The notes beneath the pieces were generated by a model. That model was not told the DNA's origin and ran no database searches. It saw nothing but the letters and a program-made list of their open reading frames with translations. From Fibrobacteraceae bacterium (GTDB lineage: Bacteria > Fibrobacterota > Fibrobacteria > Fibrobacterales > Fibrobacteraceae), in contig JAGBSH010000025.1 of the NCBI GenBank assembly GCA_017631885.1, positions 1 to 64,000 on the forward strand: a stretch of 64,000 nt of DNA, in the 5' to 3' direction. Positions 23,035-33,213 of this stretch are shown here, one piece after another. Position 1 is the first letter of the stretch; every line of letters begins with the position of its first letter. The position numbers and the translations under genes are program-made.

Positions 23035-23430
23035 TTAACAAGTAGGAATCGTATAAACCGACTCAAAAGCATTTTGAAAATGTTTAATCAAAATATTACT
23101 TTGTTTGCAATGAATCGCTAAAACATCAAAGCGACAAGGTGTATTTTCCGGGAATTTTTTTGTGTACAGATAATGGCAGGCTGTTCTCCAAAGGCGAAAC
23201 TTTTTTTGAGCATTCACCCGACTTTCCGGCGCGCCTTTTTTTGTATTCCAAACCGTTTTAACTTCAACAAACAAGAGCGTTCCAGAAGAAGATTGGGCAA
23301 TAATATCTAGTTCGCCCCCACGATAAGCATAGTTGCGGTCTAAAAGAGTATAACCATTTCTTTTGAGAAATGCTGCAGCATGCACTTCCCCGATTTTCCC
23401 TTTTTTTCGGTTTTGAGATAACTGCATCAT
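23035..23430 (-). CDS. YraN / UPF0102 family endonuclease-like protein
   Basis: A 131-residue protein with the UPF0102 pattern: GEVHAAAFLKRNGYTLLDRNYAYRGGELDIIA, then LLFVEVKTV. The Glu, the Asp in GELDII and the E-V-K make a PD-(D/E)XK-type core like Holliday-junction resolvases. Cellular function of the family is not settled. Its start overlaps the kinase stop by 4 bp. RFDVLAI near the end is also typical. Confidence 0.92.
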   Translation of the reverse strand: MMQLSQNRKKGKIGEVHAAAFLKRNGYTLLDRNYAYRGGELDIIAQSSSGTLLFVEVKTVWNTKKGAPESRVNAQKKFRLWRTACHYLYTKKFPENTPCRFDVLAIHCKQSNILIKHFQNAFESVYTIPTC

Positions 23431-24920
23431 TCTAATTGCATTCCTAAAAGCCTGATTTCAGAAAGAGCATAAGCTTGTGAAGCGTCAGATTCAAAAGGTT
23501 TTAAAAAGAAAATTTGAATTTCTGATGTTTCTATTGGGGTCATTGTTGGGTATTGCATACCGCGAATATCTTCAAGTTTAATTTCTTGTTTAGCGCCTTC
23601 TTTTGTTTTTAAGGAAATGGTTTTTAATTTGTTATAAATGTTGAATCTATTGCCAATACCATCATCATCAGATTTTTGATAACCATTTGCAAAACCAATA
23701 TGTGTGATTAAAACAGGGGTTTCAAATTTCATAGTTAAAATAGGATTCTTGATATTGGCAGGTTTTTCAAAAAGCCATGCGGTGCGTAAAGATGCATCAA
23801 ATAAATTTTCTGGATTATAATCAGAAACTTTTGGCTCAATACTTTTTTCTAAAAAAGCACCTTGTAATTCTTCTGGAGAAATTTCTTCTAGTGTGTGTGA
23901 TGGTCTATATAATAACATAAGTAAAACCATCAGTATAATAATGAGTGGGAACAAAAACATTCCAGAAAGCATCAGCCGTTTTTGTAAAGGGATAATTCTT
24001 TTTACGGAATCTTTTAAAAGGGATTGAGAAAGGAGAGGAGTTCTTTCTTTTTTTTCAAATTCTTTTTGTTTGTTTTGCTCAAAAATAGTGTCGAAAGCGT
24101 CTAAAAATTCTTCCATATTATGGAATCGATTTTCAGGTTTTTTCTCAAGGCATTTTAAAATAAGTTTTGATAAACCAGTTGGAATTTTAGGTCTAAAAAT
24201 TTCTGGTGCTGGTGGCGCTTCTTGTACATGTTTCAAGGCAATTTCAATAGGTTTTGCGCCAATAAATGGTAAACGCCCACAAGTCATTTCGTATAAAATA
24301 ACGCCAAGACTATAAATGTCAGAAGAAAGAGTGACCTCATCGCCATGACATTGTTCTGGGGACATATATTCTGGTGTACCCATAGCCATACCAGTCATTG
24401 TGAGGCGTTCTTTTTCAAGTTCTTGTATATAAGAAATGCCAAAATCCATTAAGTACACGCGATTATCATGAGTGAGCATGATGTTAGAAGGCTTGACATC
24501 ACGATGCACAATTCCTTTGGAATGAGCAAATAAAAGCCCGCGAGCAATTTGTTTGGCAAGAAGTTCTATGGCGCCTAAATCTAGCTTGCTTTTGTTGCGG
24601 AGAACTTCAGCAAGCGAAGTGCCTTCTACAAAAGTCATTGCAATGAAAAGTTGTTTTTTATGTTCACCAAAGTCAAATACATGAACAATGTTCTGGTGAT
24701 CTAATTCTTTCATAGCTCTTGCTTCTAAATAAAAGCGTTCAATAGCTTCTTTGTCAGAAGAAGAGTCTAAAACTTTTAGGGCAACATCGCGTTGCAAACG
24801 CAAGTCTTTGGCTTTGTAGACATATCCCATACCGCCTTGCCCGAGAACACCGAGTAATTCATAGTTCTCGTTAAAAGGGCGAGGAAAGTTTTTATCTTGA
24901 GTAAGAGAATGAAGAGTCAT
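23427..24920 (-). CDS. Membrane-bound Ser/Thr protein kinase with extracytoplasmic discoidin-like domain
   Basis: A Hanks-type kinase. The catalytic domain (~20-275) has GQGGMG (P-loop), VALKVL (ATP-binding Lys), HRDVKPSN (catalytic loop), DFG and TPEYMSPEQ. A single membrane helix (~318-340) separates it from a periplasmic C-terminal region. That region has DASLRTAWLF, LTMKFETPVLITHIGFANG and IRLLG, resembling F5/8 type C (discoidin-like) folds, in place of the PASTA repeats common in Gram-positives. It may sense a carbohydrate or envelope ligand. It overlaps by 4 bp the FHA-domain ABC transporter upstream, an obvious candidate partner, as FHA domains bind phosphothreonine. Confidence 0.9.
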   Translation of the reverse strand: MTLHSLTQDKNFPRPFNENYELLGVLGQGGMGYVYKAKDLRLQRDVALKVLDSSSDKEAIERFYLEARAMKELDHQNIVHVFDFGEHKKQLFIAMTFVEGTSLAEVLRNKSKLDLGAIELLAKQIARGLLFAHSKGIVHRDVKPSNIMLTHDNRVYLMDFGISYIQELEKERLTMTGMAMGTPEYMSPEQCHGDEVTLSSDIYSLGVILYEMTCGRLPFIGAKPIEIALKHVQEAPPAPEIFRPKIPTGLSKLILKCLEKKPENRFHNMEEFLDAFDTIFEQNKQKEFEKKERTPLLSQSLLKDSVKRIIPLQKRLMLSGMFLFPLIIILMVLLMLLYRPSHTLEEISPEELQGAFLEKSIEPKVSDYNPENLFDASLRTAWLFEKPANIKNPILTMKFETPVLITHIGFANGYQKSDDDGIGNRFNIYNKLKTISLKTKEGAKQEIKLEDIRGMQYPTMTPIETSEIQIFFLKPFESDASQAYALSEIRLLGMQLE

Positions 24921-27019
24921 TTAGCCTTCCCTAAAATCGAAAATAAACGCCAAGTTATAATATAGAATATACAAGCAAGAATGATTGGCACAATTAAATC
25001 TTGAGAGTGTATAGAAACGTTCAAAAATAAATTCTTTAAGCAATCAAGATTGTATTTTGCAGGAATCAATGCTGAAAGCATTCGGCCTATTGTAGTCATT
25101 TGGTCTATAGGCACTAAAGCTCCTCCAAGAATCACTTGTGGAATAATGAGTAATGGAAGTAAAATATTGGCTTGACTTGTATTTTTTACAAGACAACTGG
25201 CTAAAAGGCCTAAAAGAGTTGCTGGTAAAATTGTGGTTAGAAATGCCACACAAAGCCAAAGTGGAGAAACAGCAATAGATAAAACGGCATTTAAAAATCC
25301 AAAACAAATTAAAGTTTGGAAAAACGCAATGGAACTAATGAAAAATAATTTGGCAAATAAAATTCCAAAAGGAGAAACGCCTTTTCTTATTTCACTAGAA
25401 AAAAGATTTTTTTCTTGTATGATTTCACGGATAGAAAGAGAAAGGGCAAACCAATTTGCTGAAAGAATAAGAGCAAATGCGGCTATCCATAAAGAAGAAT
25501 TTTTTGAAAAAGTTTGTGAAAAAAGAAACCCGATAATAAGTGGTTGTAAAAGTAAAGCAAAAATTTTCCCTTTATCTCTAAAATATTGCTTGCATAAAAT
25601 TTTAAAATAAGAGAAGCAAGAAACAGAATGTTTTATTTTGGGAAATAGAAATATTTGTTTTTCTGAAGCTTCTGGGAAAATCCTCTCTTTTAAAGAAGAT
25701 TGTTCCCATTTTTCTAAAGAAGATTCTTTTAAACTCTGCAATGCTTTTGCTGGAGAAGTTGTATCAAAGTACAAGAATGTTTCTTCGGGTGTTCCAAAAA
25801 ACGCTTCGCGACCTTTGTGTAAAACGAGAACTTTATTGGCTATTTCAAGAGCTTCATAGCCATGTGTTGTTAAAATAATGGTATAGCCTAAAAGCGAAAG
25901 CCGGCGTAAATGGTAGCAAAGGATTTTGATGTTGACCGGGTCAAGACCTGCTAAGGGTTCGTCTAAAAGAATTAACCCAGGAGAACCAATTAGTTCTTTT
26001 GCTAGAGCGACTCGCCTTGCTTCTCCACCGCTTAAAGAAACCGTTTTACTTTTGGCTAAATGTTTTAAAGAAAGTAATTCTAAAAAGTTGTCTAAAATAT
26101 CTTGAATTTCTTGTTCGGTTGTGTCTTTTGGAAGCGTAATTGACGCGGCTAGTTCTAAAGTTTCTTGTACAGTAAGGTCTTTTCGTAATACAGGTTCTTG
26201 TTCTAAAAAAGCAATGTGTTTTCTGATTTTTTCATTTTTATAAGAAATGCCGTTTAATAAAAGAGTAGAATTGTTTTCGATTTTGTGCTTGCCTAAAAGT
26301 AAACGTAAAAGCGTACTTTTTCCTTGGCCAGACCTCCCGATAACAGCTAAAATTTCTCCGCGAGGTAAATAGAAATCAATGCTTTTTAAAAGTTGTTTTT
26401 TATCAACTATAACATTTAAGTTTCTAGCTTCAACAGAAAATCCTGGGGTTTGTTTGTGTACAAAAAGGAAAGAATCTTTGCATTCTAAAGAACACCAGGG
26501 CAAATTTATTTTTTCATTTTCATTTAGAACAAATGAAGATTTTGTTTTTTTGTTTTCATTGAAAATTTTGTTTTTGAATTTAATAGAATATCCGGCTTCT
26601 TCTTTTTTTACTTGTGCAAGATAAGCAGGGCAAGCAGAGGAAAGGATTTGTGCTTCTGGAATTTTAGTTTTTCGCCCAATGGTAATTTCATTTTTAGAAA
26701 ATACAAGTGGGGCGGATTCATTATTTTTTATCAGTAAAATTTGAAGAGTTTTGTTTTTTATAGAAATAGAAATTTTTTGTGTTCCTAGTGATAAAATATC
26801 GCCATCTTCAAGAGTCTTTTCATCAATAGAAAGGTTGTTGCAAAATGTCCCGCTAGATTGGCTTAAGTTTTTTAAAATCCATAAATTATTTTCAAAACGA
26901 ATAGAAGCATGCTCTCTTGAAACATAACGATCTTCTAAAACCAAATTACAATCCGATTTTCGGCCAATGCGAAAAATCTCAGATTGTGAAGGTTCTAAAA
27001 GTAAAAAATCGTTGTTCAT
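24917..27019 (-). CDS. FHA-domain ABC transporter (ATPase-permease fusion)
   Basis: A 700-residue fusion. An FHA domain (residues ~1-85: FRIGRKSDCNLVLEDRYVSREHASI) is followed by a second, weaker FHA-like segment (ITIGRKTKIP). An ABC ATPase comes next (GRSGQGKSTLLRLLLG; LSGGEARRVALAKELI; LILLDEPLAGLD). Last is an ABCG-type permease (~480-700) with about six membrane segments. Fusions of this order occur in several phyla, often next to Ser/Thr kinases. The substrate is unknown. Overlap with the kinase start suggests phosphorylation-dependent control. Confidence 0.9.
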   Translation of the reverse strand: MNNDFLLLEPSQSEIFRIGRKSDCNLVLEDRYVSREHASIRFENNLWILKNLSQSSGTFCNNLSIDEKTLEDGDILSLGTQKISISIKNKTLQILLIKNNESAPLVFSKNEITIGRKTKIPEAQILSSACPAYLAQVKKEEAGYSIKFKNKIFNENKKTKSSFVLNENEKINLPWCSLECKDSFLFVHKQTPGFSVEARNLNVIVDKKQLLKSIDFYLPRGEILAVIGRSGQGKSTLLRLLLGKHKIENNSTLLLNGISYKNEKIRKHIAFLEQEPVLRKDLTVQETLELAASITLPKDTTEQEIQDILDNFLELLSLKHLAKSKTVSLSGGEARRVALAKELIGSPGLILLDEPLAGLDPVNIKILCYHLRRLSLLGYTIILTTHGYEALEIANKVLVLHKGREAFFGTPEETFLYFDTTSPAKALQSLKESSLEKWEQSSLKERIFPEASEKQIFLFPKIKHSVSCFSYFKILCKQYFRDKGKIFALLLQPLIIGFLFSQTFSKNSSLWIAAFALILSANWFALSLSIREIIQEKNLFSSEIRKGVSPFGILFAKLFFISSIAFFQTLICFGFLNAVLSIAVSPLWLCVAFLTTILPATLLGLLASCLVKNTSQANILLPLLIIPQVILGGALVPIDQMTTIGRMLSALIPAKYNLDCLKNLFLNVSIHSQDLIVPIILACIFYIITWRLFSILGKAK

Positions 27020-28209
27020 TTGAGTGATTTTACTCCAAGTTCAAAACGCTTGCTTGCTTCTAAAAGCGTTTCTTCTGACGCGGCATAAGAAAAACGAATG
27101 CAAGAATCCATGCCAAAGGCTTTGCCTGGAATAATTGCTAAGCCAAAACTTTCTAACAAATAACTGCAAAAAGAAATAGAATCAGAAATGACTTTGCCGT
27201 TTGGCGTAACTTTTCCATATAATTCCTGAACCGGAACAAATAAGTAAAAAGCACCTTCTGGATTAGGAAGTTGTTTTCCAAGCGTTTCAGAAATTTTTGA
27301 ACGGAGTAAATCACGGCGAATTTTAAAAGTATCGCGCATATTAAAAACAAAACTGTTGTCTGATTTAAGCGCAGCCAAAGCTCCATATTGTGCTGGTGTA
27401 GAAGGGTGGTGAATCGCCTGGCTTTGAATTTTAGTAATTAAAGGAGCTATGGTTTCTGGTAATGCGTTGTAGCCAATACGCCAACCAGTCATGCAATGAG
27501 ATTTTGAAAAACCATTGATTAGAATAGTGCGTTCATACATGCCTGCAAAAGAAGCAATGGAAGCAAATTCAGTTTCATAGCAGAAATGTTCGTAGATTTC
27601 ATCTGAGATACAAAACAAATCGTTGTCAACAATAACTTCTGAAAGAGCTTTTAATTCTTTTGGCGAATAAACAGCACCACTTGGGTTACAAGGGTTGTTT
27701 AAAATAACAGCTTTTGTTTTTTCTGTAATAGCGTTTTTTAATTGTTCTGGCGTGATTTTAAAAGCTGATTCTGGAGTTGTTTCTATAAAAACAGGAATCC
27801 CTTTAAACCATTTTACAAGTTCAGGGTAAGTGACCCAATAAGGTGCTGGTATAATGATTTCATCATCTGGATTGATAAGGGCTGCAAGAGAATTGAATAC
27901 CGCTTGCTTTGCGCCACTTGTTAAAACAATTTGATTCGCACTATAAGAAAGTCCGTTTTCTTTTTGGAGTTTATGGGCTACAGCTTTTCGAACTTCTTCT
28001 AAACCAGTTGGTGCGACATATTTTGTTTTGCCTTGTTCAATGGCTTCTTTAGCGGCGTTACGAATTATTTCAGGTGTTTTAAAATCAGGTTCTCCAGCGC
28101 CAAGAGAAACAATATCTTTGCCTTCTGCTTTTAATTTTTTGGCAAGGGTATCAATTGAAACCGTCATAGATGCTGCAATAGAAGAAGTTTGTAGAGAAAG
28201 AGATTTCAT
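27016..28209 (-). CDS. Aspartate aminotransferase (class I PLP enzyme)
   Basis: A 397-residue class I/II aminotransferase: IVSLGAGEPDFKTPE, then YVAPTGLEEVRKAVA, NNPCNPSGAVYS, CISDEIYEHFCY and the PLP-lysine motif INGFSKSHCMTGWRIGY. This is the pattern of the AspC Ib subgroup, which transfers amino groups between aspartate and 2-oxoglutarate; other amino acids are possible. It overlaps the FHA-ABC gene by 4 bp and is 1 bp from the RND-like gene. Confidence 0.93.
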   Translation of the reverse strand: MKSLSLQTSSIAASMTVSIDTLAKKLKAEGKDIVSLGAGEPDFKTPEIIRNAAKEAIEQGKTKYVAPTGLEEVRKAVAHKLQKENGLSYSANQIVLTSGAKQAVFNSLAALINPDDEIIIPAPYWVTYPELVKWFKGIPVFIETTPESAFKITPEQLKNAITEKTKAVILNNPCNPSGAVYSPKELKALSEVIVDNDLFCISDEIYEHFCYETEFASIASFAGMYERTILINGFSKSHCMTGWRIGYNALPETIAPLITKIQSQAIHHPSTPAQYGALAALKSDNSFVFNMRDTFKIRRDLLRSKISETLGKQLPNPEGAFYLFVPVQELYGKVTPNGKVISDSISFCSYLLESFGLAIIPGKAFGMDSCIRFSYAASEETLLEASKRFELGVKSLK

Positions 28210-28210
28210 A

Positions 28211-30565
28211 TTATTTTTTCCTTTTGCTTTTTTTTATGCGGTAATCATCAAGCATTACGGCTAAAAGCGGGAAGATAACGAAATTAGCAATGGCTATGGA
28301 GAAAACCCCGATGAATGAAACAACACCAATACTTCTAAGTCCAAGGTGTGAAGAAGATAAAAGAGAATAAATACCAACAAAAGCCATTGTTTGAGAAATG
28401 GCAATGTTTTTTCCATGGCGGCGAACAATATCTATTGCAGACCCGCTTTGTTTTGAAAGGTAGTGATTCCAAAAATGTAAAGAACCGTCTAAGCTCATTC
28501 CGATAAGTAAAGGAAAAGCCAAAGCACTATACATAGAAAGTTTAATGCCAAAAATATTCAAAACACCTAATATCCAAATAAAAGCAATTAAAGGTGGCGT
28601 GAGCGTAAACATAGCATAAGAAAATTTGTTGTAATACAATAAAAGAATAAAGAAAATAGAAATGGTTGCAAAAAGAATGGAACGGAAAATGTAAGGCAAG
28701 ATTTGGTTTAGAGCTTGTGCCTGAATTAAAGTTTTTCCGGCTTTTGGAAAAGAAGATTCTTGTTCAATATCTTTTAAATCTTTATCTAACCTTCTACAAA
28801 ATAAGCCATTATCCGCCGATTCAGCAGGTAATACAAAAGCCAAAGTTTCTTTGCCTTTTTGTAAAGAATAAAATTGTTTAAAAGAGTTCGGTAAATTTTC
28901 TTCGGTTAATTCAGAAACATTTAAATTATTTTTAAAACGTTCTAATCTTAACGAATCACTTTCAGGTAACATTGAAAAAATAGGATTATCAAGTAAAGAT
29001 TTTATGTTAGAAATGATTTGTAATTTATAACGTTGGTCTGTTGGTAAAAGGTTTCCAATAATGAAAATGTTATCAATAGATTGGTATTTACCTTTGGCTT
29101 TACCTTCTTGAAAACGGTCTAAAAATTTTTCGTTTGAATTTTTATCTGGGAATTGAACGATAACAGGGTCATTAAAATAATGTCTGATTTGCATGACTAA
29201 AGAATCTGCTCTAGTCATAGAGATAAATTCGGTTTCTGCAAAATTGTAATGGAATTTGGGGAATATCCCATTAGATATCAATAAAAGGGTAAATGCGATT
29301 AAAATAAAAATAGGAATTCTGATTTTTTTATAAGGAATATTTTTTTTGACTTGTAACTCTTCTGGGCTGATTTTGCCGAATAATAAAAATTCTTTTTTCT
29401 TTTGAGAAAGTCTCAGGAGAGCTGGTGTAATTGTTGAACATAAAACCCAGTTGAATAACGCACAAATCGCACCAAGAATCCCGAGTTCTTGAAGGCCTTT
29501 AAAAGGAACTAGTGAAAGCGATAGAAAAAGAGCTGCCGTTGTCATTGCAGAAACTGCTGAAACTGGACTAATGCCAAGGATAGCACTTTCTAAACTTAAA
29601 GCTGAATTCAAACCTTTTCTTCTTTCTTCAGCGTAGCGTGTGTAGATATGTGTGACATGCTGAGCAGCAAGCCCCGGAAGAATAATTGCGAGCAATAAAG
29701 AAAACAGGCAAATACGGCCATAAAGTAAGTAAGAAACCGCTAAAGTCCAATAAATTGATAAACTAATGGGAATGCCCGCGGGTAAAATTAACTGAGGCTG
29801 TCTAAAAAATGCAATGAGCAAAAGAATAGCAATAAAAATAGCCGTAACAACACCAGCTTTTTTGGCTTCTGGTAAAAGGGCGCGGCCCGTTTGAATGACT
29901 TTTTCTGCATGCCCCGTATAACTAACCTGAACATTTTCTGGTTTTAATTGAGCAACAGTTTTTTTGATAGAAGAAACGAAGAACCTGGCTGAATCAAGAA
30001 TGTCTGTATTAATGTTTGGGAAAACATCAAAAATGCGAACTGTTCCTGAAGCATTTTTAAAAACATTGCGGAATTTATTACGGTATTTTTGTTCAAGAGA
30101 ATCTGTGTTAATAAATTTTTTTTCTTCTAGTTGAACGATAAAAGGGTTTTGTTGGCTAACAATATCATCTTTTACTGCTAAAAGTCCTTGGTATAAAAAA
30201 TTTAAATCTTTTGTGCTTAAAAAAAGCAATTGATTTTTTTTATAAAAATCCATGTCAACATAGTAACTGCAAAAACGAACAAAAGATTGTTTTTGTAATT
30301 CTTTTTCTAAGGATGCTGCAAATTGCCCAAGTAAAAGAGTATCGCTACTTTCTAAAACAAGCGAAAGTGGCAAGAGTTTTCCGACTTTTAAATCTTCTGT
30401 TTTCGGGTATCTAGAATCTTCTTGCAACATATCTGAAAGTTGCAGTTCCCAACGCAGATTAAAAACAGGGTATATGCAAGCAATAGATATTATAACCACG
30501 GCAATGAGAATGGCCTTGGGTTTTCGACTTAAAGACTGTAACAATCTAGAGAAAAATGAAAACAT
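28211..30565 (-). CDS. RND/MMPL-family transporter
   Basis: A 784-residue membrane protein with one helix at the N-terminus, a ~180-residue periplasmic domain, five or six clustered helices (~235-400), a second periplasmic domain and a second helix cluster (~630-775). The layout is an RND half repeated, as in MMPL/HpnN-like exporters, which move lipids or hydrophobic molecules. GMSLDGSLHFWNHY in the second cluster and AAQHVTHIYTRYAEERRKG in the first are the equivalent loops. No membrane-fusion protein or TolC is adjacent. It is the first gene of the leftward operon ending in ligA. Confidence 0.88.
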   Translation of the reverse strand: MFSFFSRLLQSLSRKPKAILIAVVIISIACIYPVFNLRWELQLSDMLQEDSRYPKTEDLKVGKLLPLSLVLESSDTLLLGQFAASLEKELQKQSFVRFCSYYVDMDFYKKNQLLFLSTKDLNFLYQGLLAVKDDIVSQQNPFIVQLEEKKFINTDSLEQKYRNKFRNVFKNASGTVRIFDVFPNINTDILDSARFFVSSIKKTVAQLKPENVQVSYTGHAEKVIQTGRALLPEAKKAGVVTAIFIAILLLIAFFRQPQLILPAGIPISLSIYWTLAVSYLLYGRICLFSLLLAIILPGLAAQHVTHIYTRYAEERRKGLNSALSLESAILGISPVSAVSAMTTAALFLSLSLVPFKGLQELGILGAICALFNWVLCSTITPALLRLSQKKKEFLLFGKISPEELQVKKNIPYKKIRIPIFILIAFTLLLISNGIFPKFHYNFAETEFISMTRADSLVMQIRHYFNDPVIVQFPDKNSNEKFLDRFQEGKAKGKYQSIDNIFIIGNLLPTDQRYKLQIISNIKSLLDNPIFSMLPESDSLRLERFKNNLNVSELTEENLPNSFKQFYSLQKGKETLAFVLPAESADNGLFCRRLDKDLKDIEQESSFPKAGKTLIQAQALNQILPYIFRSILFATISIFFILLLYYNKFSYAMFTLTPPLIAFIWILGVLNIFGIKLSMYSALAFPLLIGMSLDGSLHFWNHYLSKQSGSAIDIVRRHGKNIAISQTMAFVGIYSLLSSSHLGLRSIGVVSFIGVFSIAIANFVIFPLLAVMLDDYRIKKSKRKK

Positions 30566-30654
30566 AATCTATTAACTATAAATCCCTAAAATGATAATAT
30601 AAAAATTATCTTCATAGCTGTTTTTTGAAAGAGAAAAAATTAAATTGGAATATA

Positions 30655-32154
30655 ATGGAAACAAACGTCAGAAAAAGTAAAGAATACAAGATTTGTTGCA
30701 TTTTCGCAAAATGCGTTTTGCTTTTTATTTTTTGTTTCTTATTGTCTCCTGTTTACGCAAGTGATACAATCGAAAATAACGCAGAAAAACAAGCTCAAGA
30801 AGAATCTGAAAATAAAGAAAACTCCGGAAATCTTTTATTAAAAATTGTGTTTTGGCCGTTTGAAGCTTTATTGCAACCATTAGCCGAAGTAATGATTTAT
30901 CCTTTTTCAGAACCATTGCGCTACGCTTTTCAAAATGGCGTGGTTGAAAAAGCAGTGGACTTAATCACATTTGGTGAAAATAAAAATATTTTTATTTACC
31001 CAGTGATGAATTTAAAACCAGGAACTTCAACAATGCTTGGTTTTATGTACCGGCATTCGTTTTTACTATTCCCTAATGATTATTTTGTGTTAAGTGGTGA
31101 ACTTTATGCAAACAGTGATACTTATTATTCAGTTCGTTATAGCCAAAAGCGATTGTTTGATGGCAATACTTATGTTTCGCTTCAACATAAAGGGAACTTT
31201 AACCGAGACGGAAATATTAGACTTTTAGGCTCTGATGATGCTTATTATTTGCCAGATACAACGCTTCGTTTTGATTTGATTGTAGCCCACCCATTACCAT
31301 TCCCTAACACATCGGTGGATTTTTCAACGGGCATAAATATGCGTTATTTTGGCTTGCCAGAAATGCGAGAGGATTGGGTAGAATTTGAAGATATTAACAA
31401 ATTAGAAGAGCGTGGGCTTTACCAAGATTTTAAAATTTTCCCACAGAGTTTAACAGTTGTTTTTGATAATACAGAATCTCCATACGTTCCTTCTTCTGGT
31501 TTTCGCATACAAGGGCGAGCGAGTTATAATTTTGTAACAGATTATAGCAATTTACCTTCAGATGATTGGGATTTTTTTACATCTGAAAAAAATCATGATT
31601 ACTGGAGTTTAGAATTTCTCTTTCAAACTTATTTCTATTTAGGTAAAGATTCTAAACAATATTTGCTTTCAAAAAAAGAAGCGAGAGAAAAGCGTAAAGA
31701 ATACGCTGATTTTTCACTTAACCATCTTGCTCGCCTTTGGAATCCGTCCAAATTAAATTCTTTACTTTTAGAACGTCGAGTTTTGGCTTTACAATACCGT
31801 TATTTGCGGTATTTTGAAATGGAAAAAGGCGGTATGCCTGCAATTTCGTTTCCACGTTTGAATGATAGGTTTCCTTTGCGTGGCTATGAAAATACTTGGG
31901 CTGCACTTGCCATTACAGGCCTTTCTTTAGAATACCGCTGGCCAATAGACTATTACATAGATGGCGTTTTATTTTCAGAATGTGCTGTATTTGCTGATGA
32001 AAAAGGCGATTTTCAATGGGATAATTTTAAACATTCTTGGGGAATGGGTATTCGTGTTCGCAGACCAGATATGTATTTTTTCCGCTTTCAGTTAGGTTTT
32101 CATGGATTCCATGGGATTCACCTAGTGATGACAATAGCACCAGAATTCCAATAG
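30655..32154 (+). CDS. Omp85/BamA-like outer-membrane beta-barrel protein
   Basis: ATG 30655 is preferred to TTG 30625. The protein has 499 residues. A signal peptide (CVLLFIFCFLLSPVYAS) precedes a hydrophilic segment, a short amphipathic region and a barrel. YVPSSGFRIQGRASYNF, FPRLNDRFPLRGYENTWAA and the final aromatic residue in IAPEFQ match the D15/surface-antigen barrel pattern, with RGY as the lid-type motif. No POTRA domains are evident, so it may belong to a short Omp85-related branch such as patatin-linked or TamA-like transporters. It is divergent from the RND-like gene. Confidence 0.8.
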   Translation: METNVRKSKEYKICCIFAKCVLLFIFCFLLSPVYASDTIENNAEKQAQEESENKENSGNLLLKIVFWPFEALLQPLAEVMIYPFSEPLRYAFQNGVVEKAVDLITFGENKNIFIYPVMNLKPGTSTMLGFMYRHSFLLFPNDYFVLSGELYANSDTYYSVRYSQKRLFDGNTYVSLQHKGNFNRDGNIRLLGSDDAYYLPDTTLRFDLIVAHPLPFPNTSVDFSTGINMRYFGLPEMREDWVEFEDINKLEERGLYQDFKIFPQSLTVVFDNTESPYVPSSGFRIQGRASYNFVTDYSNLPSDDWDFFTSEKNHDYWSLEFLFQTYFYLGKDSKQYLLSKKEAREKRKEYADFSLNHLARLWNPSKLNSLLLERRVLALQYRYLRYFEMEKGGMPAISFPRLNDRFPLRGYENTWAALAITGLSLEYRWPIDYYIDGVLFSECAVFADEKGDFQWDNFKHSWGMGIRVRRPDMYFFRFQLGFHGFHGIHLVMTIAPEFQ

Positions 32155-32168
32155 CATTTTATAGCTAA

Positions 32169-33203
32169 TTAAAATTCCATTTCAGTTTGTTCATATTGTT
32201 GATTTTTAGGAAAAGGACGTTCTAATTTGCGGTAAGCGGCTGGTGTAACCATTCGGCCACGAGGAGTTCTTGACAAGAAGCCTTTTTGAATTAAATACGG
32301 TTCATAAACTTCTTCTAATGTATTTTGTTCTTCGTTTAAAGCGGCTCCAAGCGTATTTATACCAACTGGTTTGCCATTGAATTTATCAATCATGATAGAA
32401 AGAATTTTTCTATCCATTGGATCTAAGCCATCAGAATCAATGCCAAGCATTTCTAAGGTTTTTTCTGCAGAAGTTTTATCGATAATCCCGTTCCCACGCA
32501 CTTGAGCGACATCGCGGCACCTGCGTAAAACTCGGTTTGCAATTCTTGGGGTGCCGCGACAACGAGAACTTAAAATACTAGCGGCATCTTTTGTCATTTC
32601 CACTTTTAAAATGCGGGCACTTCTTTTTAAAATTTCTTTAATTTCTTTTTCTGTATAAAGTTCTAGTCTGCAATGTAAACCAAACCTATCGCGCATCGGG
32701 CTTGAAAGAAGCCCACTTCTTGTGGTTGCGCCAACAAGAGTAAAAGGGCGAAGAGGCAAATTAACGCTACGCGCTGCAGGTCCAGAATCAAGCATTATAT
32801 CTAACCTGAAATCTTCCATAGCAGGGTAGAGGTATTCTTCAATTACTCGATTCATGCGGTGGATTTCATCAATAAACAAAACATCATTAGGGTTTAAACT
32901 GGTGAGTAATCCAGCTAAATCACTTGCTTTTTCTAAAACTGGCCCGCTGGTAATGTGCAGAGAAACGCCCATTTCTTTTGCAATAATCCCGGCAAGCGTT
33001 GTTTTTCCAAGCCCCGGAGGCCCAGAAAATAAGCAATGGTCAAGAGGTTCGCCACGGTGTTTTGCTGCTTCTATAGCAATGGAAAGAGATTCTTTAAGCG
33101 CTTCTTGGCCAGTAAATTCAGAAAGCCCTGTTGGTCGCAAGCTTTTTTCAATTTCAGATTCTTCGTTGTTTTGAACAGATTGTGAAATCACTCGATCGCT
33201 CAT
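32169..33203 (-). CDS. ruvB: Holliday junction branch migration helicase RuvB
   Basis: A 344-residue AAA+ motor: LRPTGLSEFTGQEALKESL, GPPGLGKTTLA (Walker A), VLFIDEIHRM (Walker B), LVGATTRSGLLSSPMRDRFG (sensor and arginine-finger region), then winged-helix domain ending RGRMVTPAAYRKL. It forms hexameric rings with RuvA at Holliday junctions. It follows ruvA by 10 bp; ruvC is not in the window. Confidence 0.98.
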   Translation of the reverse strand: MSDRVISQSVQNNEESEIEKSLRPTGLSEFTGQEALKESLSIAIEAAKHRGEPLDHCLFSGPPGLGKTTLAGIIAKEMGVSLHITSGPVLEKASDLAGLLTSLNPNDVLFIDEIHRMNRVIEEYLYPAMEDFRLDIMLDSGPAARSVNLPLRPFTLVGATTRSGLLSSPMRDRFGLHCRLELYTEKEIKEILKRSARILKVEMTKDAASILSSRCRGTPRIANRVLRRCRDVAQVRGNGIIDKTSAEKTLEMLGIDSDGLDPMDRKILSIMIDKFNGKPVGINTLGAALNEEQNTLEEVYEPYLIQKGFLSRTPRGRMVTPAAYRKLERPFPKNQQYEQTEMEF

Positions 33204-33213
33204 AAATTTAGGC

